From Fennellomyces sp. T-0311 (lineage: Eukaryota > Mucoromycota > Mucoromycetes > Mucorales > Lichtheimiaceae), in assembly GCA_025266875.1 (NCBI GenBank), contig JALLLT010000009.1, forward strand, positions 620,001-684,000: DNA of 64,000 nt. Direction: 5' to 3'. Below the pieces are notes generated by a model that had not been told where the DNA came from, did no database searches, and saw only the letters and a program-made list of their open reading frames with translations. Each line of letters starts with the position of its first letter. The first letter of the stretch is position 1. This document shows positions 34,932 through 49,740 of the stretch, piece after piece. The translations under genes and the position numbers were made by a program.

Positions 34932-36616
34932 ATGAAAGCAGAAAAGAAGTTTTGTTGCAAATGTAAAACAGCTCAGGCTACTGTGCTTATTCGACATGCA
35001 TTCTATTGTCAGTAAGTACTCGTTCGAATCATATAATGTTCCTTGGGCTAATTGTCAAAATAAAAAACCAGAGAATGCTTTCTCTACGCCATTGTTGGAA
35101 AGTACCGATCGATCCTTGTGAAATCTCGAGCGATCGCTCGTGTCAAAGGAAAGGTTATGCTTGCATGTTCAGGTGGACCAAGTTCCATGTAAGTCTTTCT
35201 ATCTATTAATGAGGTCAAGTTTGTTTTAATGAATGATTGCAGTGCAATGTTGAACATGACAAAGGACTTCATGCATGTTGCCCCACACGAAAAGAAGAAA
35301 ATACAAATGCTGGCTTCAGCTATGATATGTCATATCGATGAGTCTTCATTATTTGAAGAACAGGTAAAAGTATGGTTTGGAGAAGGAAGGAAATGTTTGC
35401 TAATGTAGTTTAAAAGCGCTCCACTGTTACGAAATTGACTGAAATGGCAAAACAAGAATTCCCCAAAATGGATTTTATGTCGAGTCGAATGGAAGATGTG
35501 TTTTCAGAACCTTTCTTGAAGGATCCAAGTTTTAGCAAGACGTTGAAGGCAGTTGGAGGATCGAGCGATTACGGTTAGTATTCGATGTAAATATATGTGT
35601 ATATGTGCAGAAGACTTACATGAGTGCTATCTACCCAGATTATCTGGCACAGATTGTAGAGGGTTCCACGACTAACTCAGAGTCAGAACGAGCAGAAAAG
35701 TTGAGAAAGTTATTCAGTGGGATCACAAAAAACACAGCAAAGGAGGATTTATATTGGCATATTAAGGTGGCAATGCTAGTGACGCTAGCTCAGAAGGAAG
35801 GGTAAGTACGGTGTATATATATACGCATGTTGTGGATTGGAAATAACAAAAGAGTATAGCTGCTCGTATATATTCATGGCAGATTCATCGACGCGACAGG
35901 CAATCAAAATGATAGCCATGACGAGCAAGGGGCGAGGATACAGTATTCCATTTGACATTGGCGTAGAGAATGATGCATGCTTTCCAGATTTGGCCATTCT
36001 GCGACCCATGAAGGACATGCTTTCGAAAGAAATTGGATTGTATAACCGATTCATGGGGTTCGAGCAGTATGTCATACCTCCAACTGATTTCAATACGGGA
36101 AAACCCGCAAAGACCTCCATCGAACGACTCACGGAAGGTAATAAGCGCAAGGCTTTATTATACAAGGTAGCTTACAATTGCAATCTAGAGTTCATCACTA
36201 CGTTGGACCGAGATTTTCCCTCGACCGTCAGCACGATTTCCAGAACTGCATCAAAGCTAACGCCGTTGAACGATATGGATATGAGTAAAAAGTGTGCCAT
36301 TTGTAGCATGTAAGCTGAGGAGGATATCCACAACACAGGGTCAGCCATTAATGAGTATCCTAGGCCGTATCAACCTGGTATCGAAGATTGGCGAAGACGG
36401 ATCACGGTGACCGATGTCAAAAATTCACGTGATACGACACCTGAGCCACAGAAAAAGGGATTGGATGGCTCGACGGTTGATATGAATCAGTATCTGTGCT
36501 ACAGTTGCCAGGTTGATATGAAGGATTACAAAGAAGATACCGTTTCGCTGTTACCACCTTACAGTGTTGAGGCAATTGTGGAATCTTGCCTGATCAAGGA
36601 CGACGATGATAATTAA
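34932..36616 (+). CDS. NCS2: Cytoplasmic tRNA 2-thiolation protein 2 (Ncs2/Ctu2)
   Basis: Partner of Ncs6 in the thiolation of wobble uridine (mcm5s2U) of cytosolic tRNAs. ATG 34932: MKAEKKFCCKCKTAQATVLI, with the N-terminal CxxC. Next come ECFLYAIVGKYRSILVKSRA (the family's typical FR..L-like segment), KVMLACSGGPSS (the PP-loop-like SGG), AMLNMTKDFMHVAPHEKKKI, LKDPSFSKTLKAVGGSSDYG, IFMADSSTRQAIKMIAMTSK, GRGYSIPFDIGVENDACFPD and ILRPMKDMLSKEIGLYNRFM. The C-terminal exon follows a GTAAGC...CCTAG intron to PYQPGIEDWRRRITVTDVKN and a final LCYSCQVDM cysteine pair. Stop TAA 36614-36616. Length about 430 residues; several introns. The weakened PP-loop fits Ncs2, in contrast to the catalytic Ncs6. 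Confidence 0.92.
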
Positions 36617-37007
36617 TAGGACTGTACGCATGAAAAGGACGATCGGCTTGTACATTAAAAGAAGCGTACGCGCAAATGTCTTTGTGCTTGCTCCGGACAT
36701 ATATTTACTGTTTTAATATTCGAGTTACAAACACCAATGTATAGGGCTTATCATTGTTTGGCATGCAGCTTGGTCTAGATCGAGTAATGCATTCATGGTG
36801 GTTATTAATAGAAGCAAAATAGACACGTCCAAGAGACCGACAACCGGCTGTATGCGGTGCGAGAGTATAATGAACCAAAGGCTATCCAGGAAACTCATAT
36901 GAATGAACGCATTTTTCATGCGAGTTGTGAAAGCGCCGTCACAGTCGATGAATAGGCGATCCTCAGCGTAGCTTACGCGTGCACCAAGCCTACAACACAG
37001 CCATTAC
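36617..37007. other. Intergenic, UBX gene promoter
   Basis: A 390-bp stretch between the NCS2 stop and the UBX-domain gene, same strand. No gene seen. Confidence 0.4.
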
Positions 37008-38515
37008 ATGATGGATGACCAAGAGCAAGCGATCGCGCACTTTTGTGCCGTAACCAATGCATCGACCGAAGTCGCAGAAAACTATTTACAAGTAACGATT
37101 CGATCGTATAGAAGGAAAGAAAGAGAGCTGGCAACTCACAATTTCCGGACAGGTTGCTGATGGCAATGTTGAGACGGCAGTAACTTTGTATCTTGAGAGC
37201 GGTGGCCAAGGAGAAATGCAGAGTGAATCACGAGCTGAATCGGGCAGCTCGTCACCTCGCTTGGACAATGCCCTGGCGGACGAAGAGTTTGCTCGACAAT
37301 TGCAACGTGAAGAACGACAGCGACAACAGCCTCAAGTGCGTTCACCAATAGCAGCACGACATGATATTCTGGCTGGAGGCGGGTCGTTGTTTAGCCACAC
37401 TTCATTATGGGACCAGGGCGGCGAAGGTATGATCTAATGTTTACGGGGCGGTTGTCGTGATTGTAACGAGCAATGTACCAACGCAGCGGCCATGATCCAC
37501 CGATCCGTGTTCAATCAAGGCGATTCGTCCAGTGGCAGCCCTGGACCCGACTTTGCGAATGCGCTGGGTATGTTGGACAACAAAGATTCTCCTGTTTTAT
37601 TCTGAAGGGAAAGTGTAGACAGGAGACAGGGGGCAGGGAATGGTGCTGCTGGGGTCGCCAGCACCCCCCGAACCAGACGGCTGGCTGACCTGTACCGGCC
37701 CCCCTTTGACATCATGTTCTCGGGTGGATTCGAGGAGGTAATTGGATTTGGGCAAATTCTCGCGGGGTGTGTCGGCTCATCAGTAAAAAAATGGGTGCCA
37801 CCCTACAGGCGCGCGCCTCTGCACGGGAACAAAACAAGTGGTTGCTCGTCAACGTGCAGACGCTCTCCGACTTTGCTTGCCAGACCCTGAACAGAGATGT
37901 CTGGAGCGACGCCACCGTAAAGGAGATCGTCCGCGAGTCGTTTGTCTTCTTACAGGTACGTCCGATCTTTGGGCTTGTCCAGCTGCTTGTTGACGCACAC
38001 CATGCAACCCAGTATGCAGGCGATACTCCAGAGGGCAAGCGGTTCACAACCTACTATCCCGTCAAAAAAAGCCCACACATTGCAGTGATAGATGCGCGCA
38101 CCGGTAAGACATGGCAGACGATGATGTGCATCCGCGACTGACATGCGTGCTAGGCGAACGCGTCAAGGTGTGGGAAGGCGGCGGCATCTCTGCATCGGAC
38201 TTTATCATGGAAGGTGAGTTTGGGGTGCGGCAGCAAAGAGGCCAGTCGTAACAGGATGAAACGGTAGTTACGGAATTTCTGGAACAGGGGACATCCGATA
38301 GCGCGCGGCTGTCCACGATGAAAAAGAAGCAAAAGACAGCAAAGGCAGGTCCACTCGCACGAAGATGATGCAGAGTTTGCTTATTTGTTTTGATTGGGGG
38401 TTTTGTAGAACGTTTCAGATATGAGCGAGGAAGAACAAATCAATGCCGCCATCGCCGCATCGCTGCACGGCGCACCGTCGACCGAGAAGGCTGAAGAAGA
38501 ACCAACACCGCAAGC

Positions 38516-38546
<31 letters not shown>

Positions 38547-38912
38547 CAACCCACAGAAAAGTCCGTATTAGATTCAATACAGCCCATCAAGCGAGACGAG
38601 CCGACAGACATGGCAAACTCGACGCGCATACAGCTACGATTACCGGATGGCAAGCGGATCATTCGGCGGTTCTTGAAGACAGACCCTGTCCGACATTTGT
38701 TTGAATTTGTCAAGGCAGAAGTGCCTGAAACACAAAGCAAACCTTTTGAGGTAAAGTCTCGCAAACCACCCCATGCGAACGCGTGGCGTAACTCTAATAT
38801 TCTCGTTTTCTCTCAGTTGGTCTTCAACCGCAAACAGTTGATCGAGTCACTTGACCAGCCGATCCAGGAGGCCGGACTGGTGAATGCGGCTGTAAACTTT
38901 GTGTTCACTTAG
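37008..38912 (+). CDS. UBX5: UBA-UAS-UIM-UBX protein (Ubx5/UBXD7-like Cdc48 cofactor)
   Basis: Adaptor linking ubiquitinated substrates and cullin ligases to the Cdc48/p97 segregase. ATG 37008: MMDDQEQAIAHFCAVTNAST, a UBA domain (ENYLQ | VADGNVETAVTLYLESG). Then ALADEEFARQLQREERQRQQ, the helix TRRLADLYRPPFDIMFSGGF, and the UAS thioredoxin-like domain (REQNKWLLVNVQTLSDFACQ, TLNRDVWSDATVKEIVRESF, PHIAVIDARTG). A ubiquitin-interacting motif follows (SEEEQINAAIAASLHG), then a 12-residue acidic run and a C-terminal UBX domain (TRIQLRLPDGKRIIRRFLKT, VRHLFEFVKAE, FNRKQLIESLDQPIQEAGLV). TAG at 38910-38912. About eight exons. All four modules in this order are the UBXN7/Ubx5 layout. The final residues AVNFVFT replace the usual end of the UBX fold. 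High certainty of family. Confidence 0.92.
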
Positions 38913-41900
38913 GCATGAAAAGATGGCGCAAAAAAATAAACCTGTGCAAAAAAAACATGGTACCCTGTTTTGTGTGTGTAAATGCTTATAAAAACCCATC
39001 CTTCCGGGCGAGAATGGCTTTTTGTTCTCTATCCGCATATATTTCTTGGGAGTCGCGTGTAAGTTTGGTTGTTTTCTCTCGTTTCTTTGCCCTTTTTTTT
39101 CTAACACGTTTGAAATAGTCTGCCTGCCCGCCCGCCTGGCGCGCCTGCTCTTTTCCCTGTCGCCTGGTGGGCGATTAGGTCGACACCTTTATACAGCCCC
39201 CTAAGTCCGACTCTGCCTCCTCCACCCGGCGGCGGGGTCGGCACCACCTTCCGCGTTTTGTTTCATGGTCGTGCTGGCCGCCTTGCGCTGGTGATTCCAT
39301 ATATCCTGGTCTGTGTTGTCCTCCGCTCCAAACTGCCACCAAAGCCACCAGGGTCCAGCGTACGCCCCTCAGTTTTTTTTTTGACAAATAAACCAGTTTT
39401 CTTTTATAAATATGCCTAAATGCTTCTATTTGTTTTGGATGTCAAACATCAATTGGAGTGTAACTATAATGCGTAGAATGACCGATTTAACATTTGTTTG
39501 TGCTATGGCTTCCATGTAGGCATGTGTCATACGTCTGGATATCAGTAAATTACTTCTTTCTGTATGACTGTGCATAACATACCTTCTTTCTACTCACGAA
39601 CAAACCTATGTGCATACTACGTCACAAGTATTCAAGATGCATGTGCTCTGAAGCAATTAATGTGCGCATTTGATCAGTTTGAATATCATACTACTCATGA
39701 GAATGAACAGCTTACCGCTTGGTTCTCGCTCATTGCAAAGGCCAAAGAAGAAAAAAGGAGCTACCCCACTTTTTGTTTCACATCTGCCAATTGCATGTTC
39801 ATATCAGTTGTCAGTGAAGTGATGAAAGAATAGCAGGTTGCTCCGTCTCCAGGTTGAGCCACTGCTATTAAAATAAAGCATTGTACATCTGGAAGCCGTT
39901 TATTACCCAACGCAAAGAATATCACACTTTTAAAGGCATATTGTACAACGTGGATCATCAGTTTCCGATGGTCAACGACCGTAGCGGATCATATTTCCCT
40001 CCAACGAAAAAAGGTTTCCCGTCGAACCCGGTCTTGCATTTCTTGATACGTACACGGGATGATCCATCAGGGTTAAAAGGAACGTTGACTAATCAATATA
40101 AAGCCTATAATAGCTAGCATCTACTTTATAAGAGTCGAAGGTCGCGGAAGCTTGCGTCGGAAGGATTATATCAAACTTTGCCTTGATGACATGGACGTAG
40201 CTGAACACTTCATAGGCTGATCTAGCTAAGACATGGTGAAACAATGAGCGTAGCTCAACATGTTATAGGTCGCTTCGGTGAGGCGAGGAGATTAGTTCGG
40301 TTGTTCATGCGCTTACATTCAGGCCCAACTCAGGCCTGCTTCCATGTAATAAATATTAGAATCTTCAATTTACGAGCACTCGCTTGACACTCCAATCAGG
40401 TGTTCAGTAGCTCGTTAGCTTTGATGTACCGCTCATGCAGCGAGAAATCACGCTTACGTTTAATATACCCACTTTCACCGTGGCGTTTTATATTTCTACT
40501 GGTTCTATACGTAACAGCGTACTCGTTAATATACCATCGCATTTCGCTTGGATTGCTCTACACTACGGATAAACAACGGTATACTAATAGGCCATAATTC
40601 AAAAGTTATAACCTTTATTTCTGGAATACTTTAGACATGCTCCTATAGCATTAGGCCTTGGACTTGCAGCCCTTATATCTTGCTTAAGCATTACAAAGTT
40701 ATAGATTCCATGCTTGAAGAAACCATAATGGTGAAAAAAGAGTAGGTCGGTGTCGTAGGAATAACCCATACAAAACATTGATGTGTATAATAGCAGCGTT
40801 GCCTTGAGATTGACCATCGAGAATAAACTACTTAACGTACATTATAGTATTAATACGATGTATTAACCAATAGACAATGTGTGGGGCTATCTAAAACATG
40901 TGGATATCCGAAACTGCAGGCATCATACATGCAGAATGAGCCGAATATTGCTCTTTGGGCGATGGAATGCGTGTTTAAAGTACCTCAACAGATATGACGT
41001 TAGACATCTTTATCACTCCCTTAATTATGTTCACGTACGTATCTATGGACTTACTGTTGACATATTATTGTTTATCAGTTGCATCAATCGATATAATTGG
41101 TATATATATGTACCTGGATCTCACAAAATGCATCCGTGCTTTAGCAGTAGTAACTAACTTGTCAATAGCAATACCTCGATACATGATCCTGGGGCAGCAC
41201 CCTTTCTTTCGTGTAAGTACAGAATGGGATTCCACACGTCCTGGCGGTTGCGTCACATAGGCTCTTTCAACTTTTCTTTTTTGCGCTCTAGTTTGAGCTC
41301 TCGCCCGGTATAACTATCGGAAGCGTCTGATGTAAAAGCGAAAGTTCCATATGAAGTGTTCATAACCAAAGTAACCCACTTTAAGTGTTGATCCGCATAT
41401 CTTTAGATTATTTAGATTTCAGCTCACTGTCATCTGTCACTCGTGCCATCGTTATTAGCTTAGTTCGAGGAAGTATCACGCATTTGATCTTAGTCAACAC
41501 ACGGGGCAATGTTTTACCGTACACTAACCGATTAGCCCAACTTGACGTTAAATCTCGGAGTCACTAACGATTGTACTTCCTTGGCGGCTATTGAATCCTT
41601 TAATATTAAAGTTGTATTCTAGCGATAACTTTTTTCTTTCCATTTGTCCGTCTTTGGGTTTATTGTATGAATCGAACGAAAACACTTAGCTCTACGCAAC
41701 ATACATAGAACAAGTTCCACGACGACAAGGGTGTTGTGAGTAGTATTATACACATGACGGTTTATAAGCAAAAACAACAATAGGTGTGGGAACCATTCCC
41801 TAATCGTTTTTTCACCATTAGCGGAAGAGTCATAATATATATTTCCCCAGCGCCGCCCCGTCAATTTCCTTTTTTTTCAACCTTTTATTGCTTTCTCCCT

Positions 41901-41913
41901 TTCCACTAACGAC
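38913..41913. other. Large AT-rich gap, no gene seen
   Basis: Three kilobases with many short frames and no consistent exon chain or motif on either strand. 41800-41913 should be the promoter of the cytochrome P450. Either a genuine non-coding island or sequence too decayed to read. Confidence 0.5.
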
Positions 41914-43820
41914 ATGAGCACCGACGCTTTATCTCCTTTGCAAACGCTTGGCCTTATTGGCGGTGTGACTCTTGCCGCTCTTTCGGCGAAATATCATGAT
42001 CGAGCTATTTTTGATGAGCATCGTGAAGGAATTCCCTACAGAAAGGGCTACCCACTTGTCGGTGCATTGCCAATTATTCTCGCCAATCGTTCTAACTCTC
42101 ACGACTTTTTCACATGGAATTTTGAAAATCTGGATAGTCTAACGACGTAGGTCGTACGAATCAACCCCACACAATGTGTTTACTGACAGCCCAAAAATAA
42201 TATGTAGTACCATGTCCAGTATTGGCATTGGTAGAAGAATCTCTACTATCGATCCTGCCAATATTGAGCACATTCTAAAGAGTATGTGATCATCGGCATG
42301 AAAAAAATAATGCGGGGAAGAAAATGCCAATCAATTTTCTTTTCTTAGATAACTTTCAAAATTATGCCAAAGGTCCAAAGTTTCAAGAGGCATTTATGGA
42401 GCTCTTTGGTCATGGCATCTTCAATGCCAACGGTGAACGATGGAAATATCAGCGGAAGGCGGCCAGTGTCATCTTTAATGTGATGAATTTCCGAGATCAT
42501 TTCACAGAGTATGCACAAATAGGAAGTGAGCAGCATGATAAGTCAATTATTTTTTCTAACCCCGGATTTTTTTCTCACCTAGCGTATTCGTCCAGGAATT
42601 GCGTTACATGACCAAGAATATCTTTGATGTTGCAGCAGACAATCGCCAACCAGTTGACTTCCATGATGTCATGTTCAAGTTTACTTTGGATTCGTTCGTC
42701 TTGTATGTCAATAGCACCGCATTTGTCAGGACTTTTCTTTTTTTCTCATGTGTAACGTAGACTTGGTTTCGGTGTCGAACTCAATGGTCTCCAGAAAAAG
42801 GAGAAGGTCCCCTTTGCGGAATCTTTTGATGCCATCCAGTTCAATTCGTCATGGAGAATGGTGTTCCCAGCCTGGAAACTTTCAGAGACCATTGGTCCTC
42901 TCCTGACACCATGGAAGATGCACGTGAAGGATCATATCAAAGTTGTTGATACGTTTGCATATGAAGTCATTGCTAAGCGCAAGAAGGAGGTGTCAGAAGG
43001 AAAAGAATTCAAGGACTTGTTGTCGCGCTTCATGGCCACACGTGACGAAAATGGTGACTTGCTCGATGACAAGACATTGCGCGATGTTATTTTGAATTTT
43101 ATTGGTAAGTAGCGTATATATTCATATTTTATAGTTTGTAACCAATATTCGGATACAGTGGCCGGTCGCGATACAACTGCCGTCGCATTGTCGTGGACCT
43201 TTTATTACCTTATGCTTCATCCGAGAGTTGAAGCTAAACTTCTCAAGGAGATTGAAAAGAATATCACTGATGAGATTGAAGAGAATTCACCAGCGCTTTA
43301 TGAAGTCATCAAGGGAATGCCTTATGCACATGCAGTGTAAGTTACTACTACTACCCCCCCCCAAAAAAAAAGGTACCTCATCTAATGATGCGTTAGATTC
43401 TATGAAATTCTGCGTCTGCAGCCTTCGGTCCCCGGTAACGTAAAATATGCCTTGAATGATGATGTGTTGCCTGATGGCACTCATATCCGTGCCGGTGACT
43501 ATGTTGCCTGGAGTCCATACGCACAAGGTCGGTCAGCGAAGGTTTGGGGCCCCAATGCTCGTGAATTTGTTCCGGAACGCTGGTTGACTCCTGAAGGTGA
43601 TGTGCGTCGTGAATCGCAAGGCAAATGGCCCGCATTCCATGCAGGTCCTCGTGTATGCCTCGGTCAGCAGCTCGCTACACTCGAGTCATTGGTGGCAATC
43701 GTAATGTTGCTGAGACGGTACAAGTTCAGCTTACTCCCTGACCAGGAAATCACCTATGTTACCACAGTAACTATGCCAATGAAGAACGGAATGAATGTTC
43801 TTGTGGAAAAACGTTATTAG
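41914..43820 (+). CDS. Cytochrome P450 monooxygenase, CYP52/CYP86/CYP704-like
   Basis: Haem-thiolate monooxygenase, microsomal, with an N-terminal membrane anchor ([20 protein letters not shown]) and the start [10 protein letters not shown]. Signatures: [40 protein letters not shown] (helix C WxxxR), I-helix [20 protein letters not shown], ExxR in [26 protein letters not shown], and the haem-binding [20 protein letters not shown] with the Cys ligand. TAG at 43820. About eight short introns. The RVCLGQ and AGRDTTA signatures plus [20 protein letters not shown] are typical of fatty-acid/alkane omega-hydroxylase-like P450s of plants and fungi. Substrate unknown. No reductase gene is seen nearby. 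Confidence 0.92.
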
Positions 43821-43994
43821 ACACGGACATGTGCCCCCGTCGTCTGCCACACACACATGGCTATACGTAATGTAATAAACAAAGTACCCCAGCTATGATA
43901 TCTTTTATGGAAACATATTCGTTCTCCCTTCGACACACGTTTTTTCTGCTATTAGAGTTCGATGATTCAAGAATGCTTTTTCGTATTAATCCAA

Positions 43995-45292
43995 TTATGC
44001 TGCCAATTGTGATTTTCGGTAAAGCCAGTAGTTCCGTCGAATTGCATCGAACTTTGTTGCCAGATCATCGCACATCTACAAATGTTCCGTCGTGTTATGA
44101 GACAAGGGTTGTGTTTCAAGATTGCGCATGAAGATTACCTGCAGAGCTGTTGCGTCGATCGGCGTGGAGCTTTTCTTTGCGTTCTCTTCATATACATCAA
44201 TATAGGTCGAATACAAATGCGGAGAATGGATATCCTTTGCCTGCAGTTCCTTGAGGAACGGTTCGATTTGGTTAAGCGGTGCCTGGGATGCTTCGAGTAG
44301 TCTTGCAAGTGGCAAAACAATTAGTAATGGAATATACCCAAGCGGTCAGGTGATATACCCATGAAGATAAGTCCATCCACTAGGATTGTTCGGCGCTTGT
44401 TGTATTTTCTTCTTTGCGAATCTAAAAAGAACATCAGTTTCTGCCTAGTTGTGGCATTTACGTGTCACGCACTCAATCTCACTGGCAATATCTTCCTGAG
44501 AAGCGCCCTGAGGTCGGTTAAACAGGACAAAATGACGATGATTCCACGCAGAGTTGTTTCGGATATCGAACACTAGCAAGTCATCGGTGTACTGGAACTC
44601 TTGATTCCACAGATCGAAGCGGGATACCACCCACTGACTACATACAACATATCAGTCATCCCGTATCCAATGGTTCTCGCAGTTATACTACCGATAGGAC
44701 CACGCATGGTAGTTTTTAGAATCCTCGTCCAAAATCCCATTGATAAAATCCAGCTCCTGCGATCCATCGCCCAGCTTGTCCACGATCACCTGTCGATGAT
44801 GCCTACACTTTGATGAATGGAGCGATCTTTTGAAAGAGAACGAAGAAATTTGTACCATATTTGATAATTTTTGGCTTGCTCCGAGGCGACTTCATCAATG
44901 TACCCGAGTTCTTGACGCAAGTCGGCATCGATAGCGAACAGGACCTCTTGACGGTATTGCCTAAATGGTCGAAAGTTGGTACATAAGCGCCGATCCTTTA
45001 TTAGAAAAAAGACTTACCATACAGTATAATGTGCTGGGTTCATATCAATGATATCGGCGAGCAATTCGAGCACGCGTTTTGACTTCTCTTGTGTTCGGCT
45101 TACGGCCCGAAAGTAGTCCATGGCATCTCTGTCTTTAAAGGCCATTTAGTTGCCCAATGGAAGCCTTATGACAATGCAAAGCTTACAATCGGAAGAATAG
45201 GCGATGGGTACCAAGGGATTGGGTCCGTCATCCTGGGCAATAGGAACTACATCGCTCCATTCAGGACGTTGGCTATATGGTAATTCAGACAT
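43995..45292 (-). CDS. RAM2: Protein farnesyl/geranylgeranyltransferase I alpha subunit
   Basis: Shared alpha subunit of the two CaaX prenyltransferases, cytosolic. Exon 1 from ATG 45292 is [20 protein letters not shown] with [14 protein letters not shown]. The tetratricopeptide-like prenyltransferase repeats follow: [100 protein letters not shown] and [21 protein letters not shown] short final exon after a TTTGTAG acceptor gives [20 protein letters not shown] and TAA at 43995. Each repeat has the family's W..R signature. About nine exons and 310 residues. It uses farnesyl or geranylgeranyl diphosphate, downstream of the MVD1 product encoded 10 kb away. Confidence 0.93.
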
Positions 45293-45327
45293 GTTGCTTA
45301 ACACGAAAAGGACGGAGTTGCTGGCCG

Positions 45328-45546
45328 TCAAAATAATAAAATAGGTGTACGCGTGCGCTTTCGTTGTTTTTCTTGAGCAGCTTTCGAGTTGTTCCAATGT
45401 TCACAATGATGATAACCATCCTTGTACTCAGAGCAGAGGAGTGCTCTTTTGAGCATCTGCTTCTGCGAGGCAGAAACCCTAGTGGCCGATGGACCCTGTC
45501 CGTCAATCTTTCTGAGTGAACACAATGCATCTCCATCTGGTTTCAT
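45328..45546 (-). CDS. 72-codon ORF just upstream of RAM2
   Basis: ATG 45546: MKPDGDALCSLRKIDGQGPS, followed by ATRVSASQKQMLKRALLCSE and YKDGYHHCEHWNNSKAAQEK, with TGA at 45328. The composition is protein-like and basic, with Cys/His residues (LCSEYKDGYHHCEHW) that could bind a metal. It is on the RAM2 strand and stops only 35 bp before the RAM2 start, leaving no room for a separate promoter, so it may be a small gene on a shared transcript, an upstream ORF, or a misread 5' exon. I could not find a splice that joins it in frame to RAM2. Not recognised. Confidence 0.4.
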   Translation of the reverse strand: MKPDGDALCSLRKIDGQGPSATRVSASQKQMLKRALLCSEYKDGYHHCEHWNNSKAAQEKQRKRTRTPILLF

Positions 45547-45822
45547 TGTAATAGAATGTATATATAGATTTAAAGAACATGTATAATAATAACACTGTGT
45601 ATAGCGAGGGGTTACAGTATGTTTTCTCGAACAGCTATATGGAACAATACAACAAAAGCTCTGTAGAATGTGTGTGTGTAATATTGGGCAGAGAAAGGAA
45701 GAAGATAGATACAGTATAGAAAAAATGACAAAACAAAGCAAATTTTCATGGATCAAAACGCAAACAAATGTTACAAGAAGTGATGATGGTATATATGCGG
45801 ATGATGATGAAGTATATATGAA

Positions 45823-48118
<2,296 letters not shown>

Positions 48119-48439
48119 TAGAATACCGTAAAGTATGTGAGTTGACAACAGGCGGCTTGAGAAAGAAAAGAAAGAAAGGAGATGGAGATATAAAAAGCAG
48201 ACGTTTGTTTTAAATGAACAGGCCCACACACGAAAGGGAGAGGAGTTGGTGGAAAGAAGGGGGGTGCGAAAGAGGTCAGGTGTTGCTATTGTGTTGAAAG
48301 TGGTTAGCGTGGACCCCTTTTCTGTTTGAAATCCTGTCGCTCTCGTCTGATTTCTTGGGTTATCGGGTGATGAATGCAACGGCATGCAGAGTGTGCCTCT
48401 TGGCGTTTGCACGGCTTGGATTGATCTGAAAGTTATAAG

Positions 48440-48988
48440 ATGGAACACTTCCGGGCGAACGTTGCCAATGAACTGCATGCGGCAAAACTCTATTTTGGCG
48501 CGGAAGTGCGTAGCGTCCCCCGACCGGAACGACCGTCCCGTCCCCCATCATTCCTTTGCTCTAATAACTCATTTTTTATGTGCTGAGTTGGTTTTTCTTG
48601 ATTTTGCGACAGTATAAACAAACTGGAACAAAAGTAGATCAGCGGAGTAGCCGAACCGGTCAGTAGCAAGCTAGGACTATAGACGAAAGTGAATTATCCC
48701 CCGAAAGTGCCGCTGTTATTGCCCAAAACAAAGATCTTCGATGAGAAGTGTTTCAACTATTATGGCCACCCCGAATATGGTCAGATGGATTACGCCATGC
48801 TGCCGTTGCAAAGTCAACCAGCCCACCTCAAGTCTGCAGATCGGGCTAGCTTTCCGGAGTGGTTTGGGGGTATCAATAAAAAGGTCCTGCTCTATTATTA
48901 TGATGATTATGCCGCACAACGTAAACACCTGTCAATGCCAGTTAAAAAAAGTAAACATAGAATACGCCTTTCTGCTGGTTCGGATTGA
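48440..48988 (+). CDS. Possible hidden two-exon gene
   Basis: Two protein-like stretches. The first from ATG 48440 reads [20 protein letters not shown] and continues to an [14 protein letters not shown] run. The second, after a GGACTATAG acceptor, reads [60 protein letters not shown] and [16 protein letters not shown], ending TGA at 48986-48988. A GAA|GTGCGTAGC donor would join them in frame over a roughly 180-bp intron. The Tyr-rich, ordered composition argues for real coding. It is divergent from the forkhead gene. No family recognised; the join is a guess. Confidence 0.35.
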
Positions 48989-49740
48989 CCGTTTTAGTCA
49001 ATTGTTCACCCCCAAATATCCACATGAGTTTCTTGCTTGCTGCAACGGTAAAACCGGGCCCCAATATTCCCCGTTTCAGTCCTTTTTTTTTCTAGCCTTT
49101 CCCTTCTGCCTTTTGCCTGCTGTCTCCTTGCTCCACTCCGCGCAAGCAAACCAAAAACGTAGAGCGTACATGGCAGGATAGCGCTGTGGCACTCGGATGG
49201 GCTAAAGTTAACTCGTACTTGGTCAATCGTTTGTTTCTCCGCCATCTCATTTTTTTCTCCTTTGCTCCCTGTCATATTAGGTGCCACCACGCTACTCTCT
49301 CACACTATTTCCAGCGTCATACGCCGAACCTTCCTAATGAGCCGAACAAGTTTTGTTTCGGTCAACTGACCCTGTGTCCGTCGGCTCATGCTTGTACCTT
49401 CCGAAGACCATACCATATAGTACACGAAGTGAGAGATCGGCAAGATGTGTACACACAACACACACACACATTATACACGCACAGGTGGTCAGTGCGAAGG
49501 AAAACATTTGCACTCACCCCCAACACCCTTTTCTTTTTCTCTTTTATTTTGCAAATAGATTTGAAGTTGTTGAATGTTTGTTAGGGAATACACATCCTTA
49601 TCTATTATATACTGGTAATACTCATGATCACTAATCGGATCGAGCATGCGTTTTGCTGTAGTACAAAAAAGCCTATTATGCCTAAAAAATAACTTATAGT
49701 TCTGTTTTCTTCTTTATTCTTACAAAAAAAAAAGTACAGC
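48989..49740. other. Intergenic, no gene seen
   Basis: About 750 bp with pyrimidine-rich tracts and a CA run (49456-49470). It holds the 3' end of PER1 on the right. No exon recognised. Confidence 0.45.

Noticed and set aside
38913..41913. Several 60-90 codon frames in the large gap
   Set aside because: Low-complexity, inconsistent frames without motifs or consistent exon joins.
49456..49490. CA-rich run as a possible regulatory repeat
   Set aside because: Short simple-sequence tract, no supporting structure.
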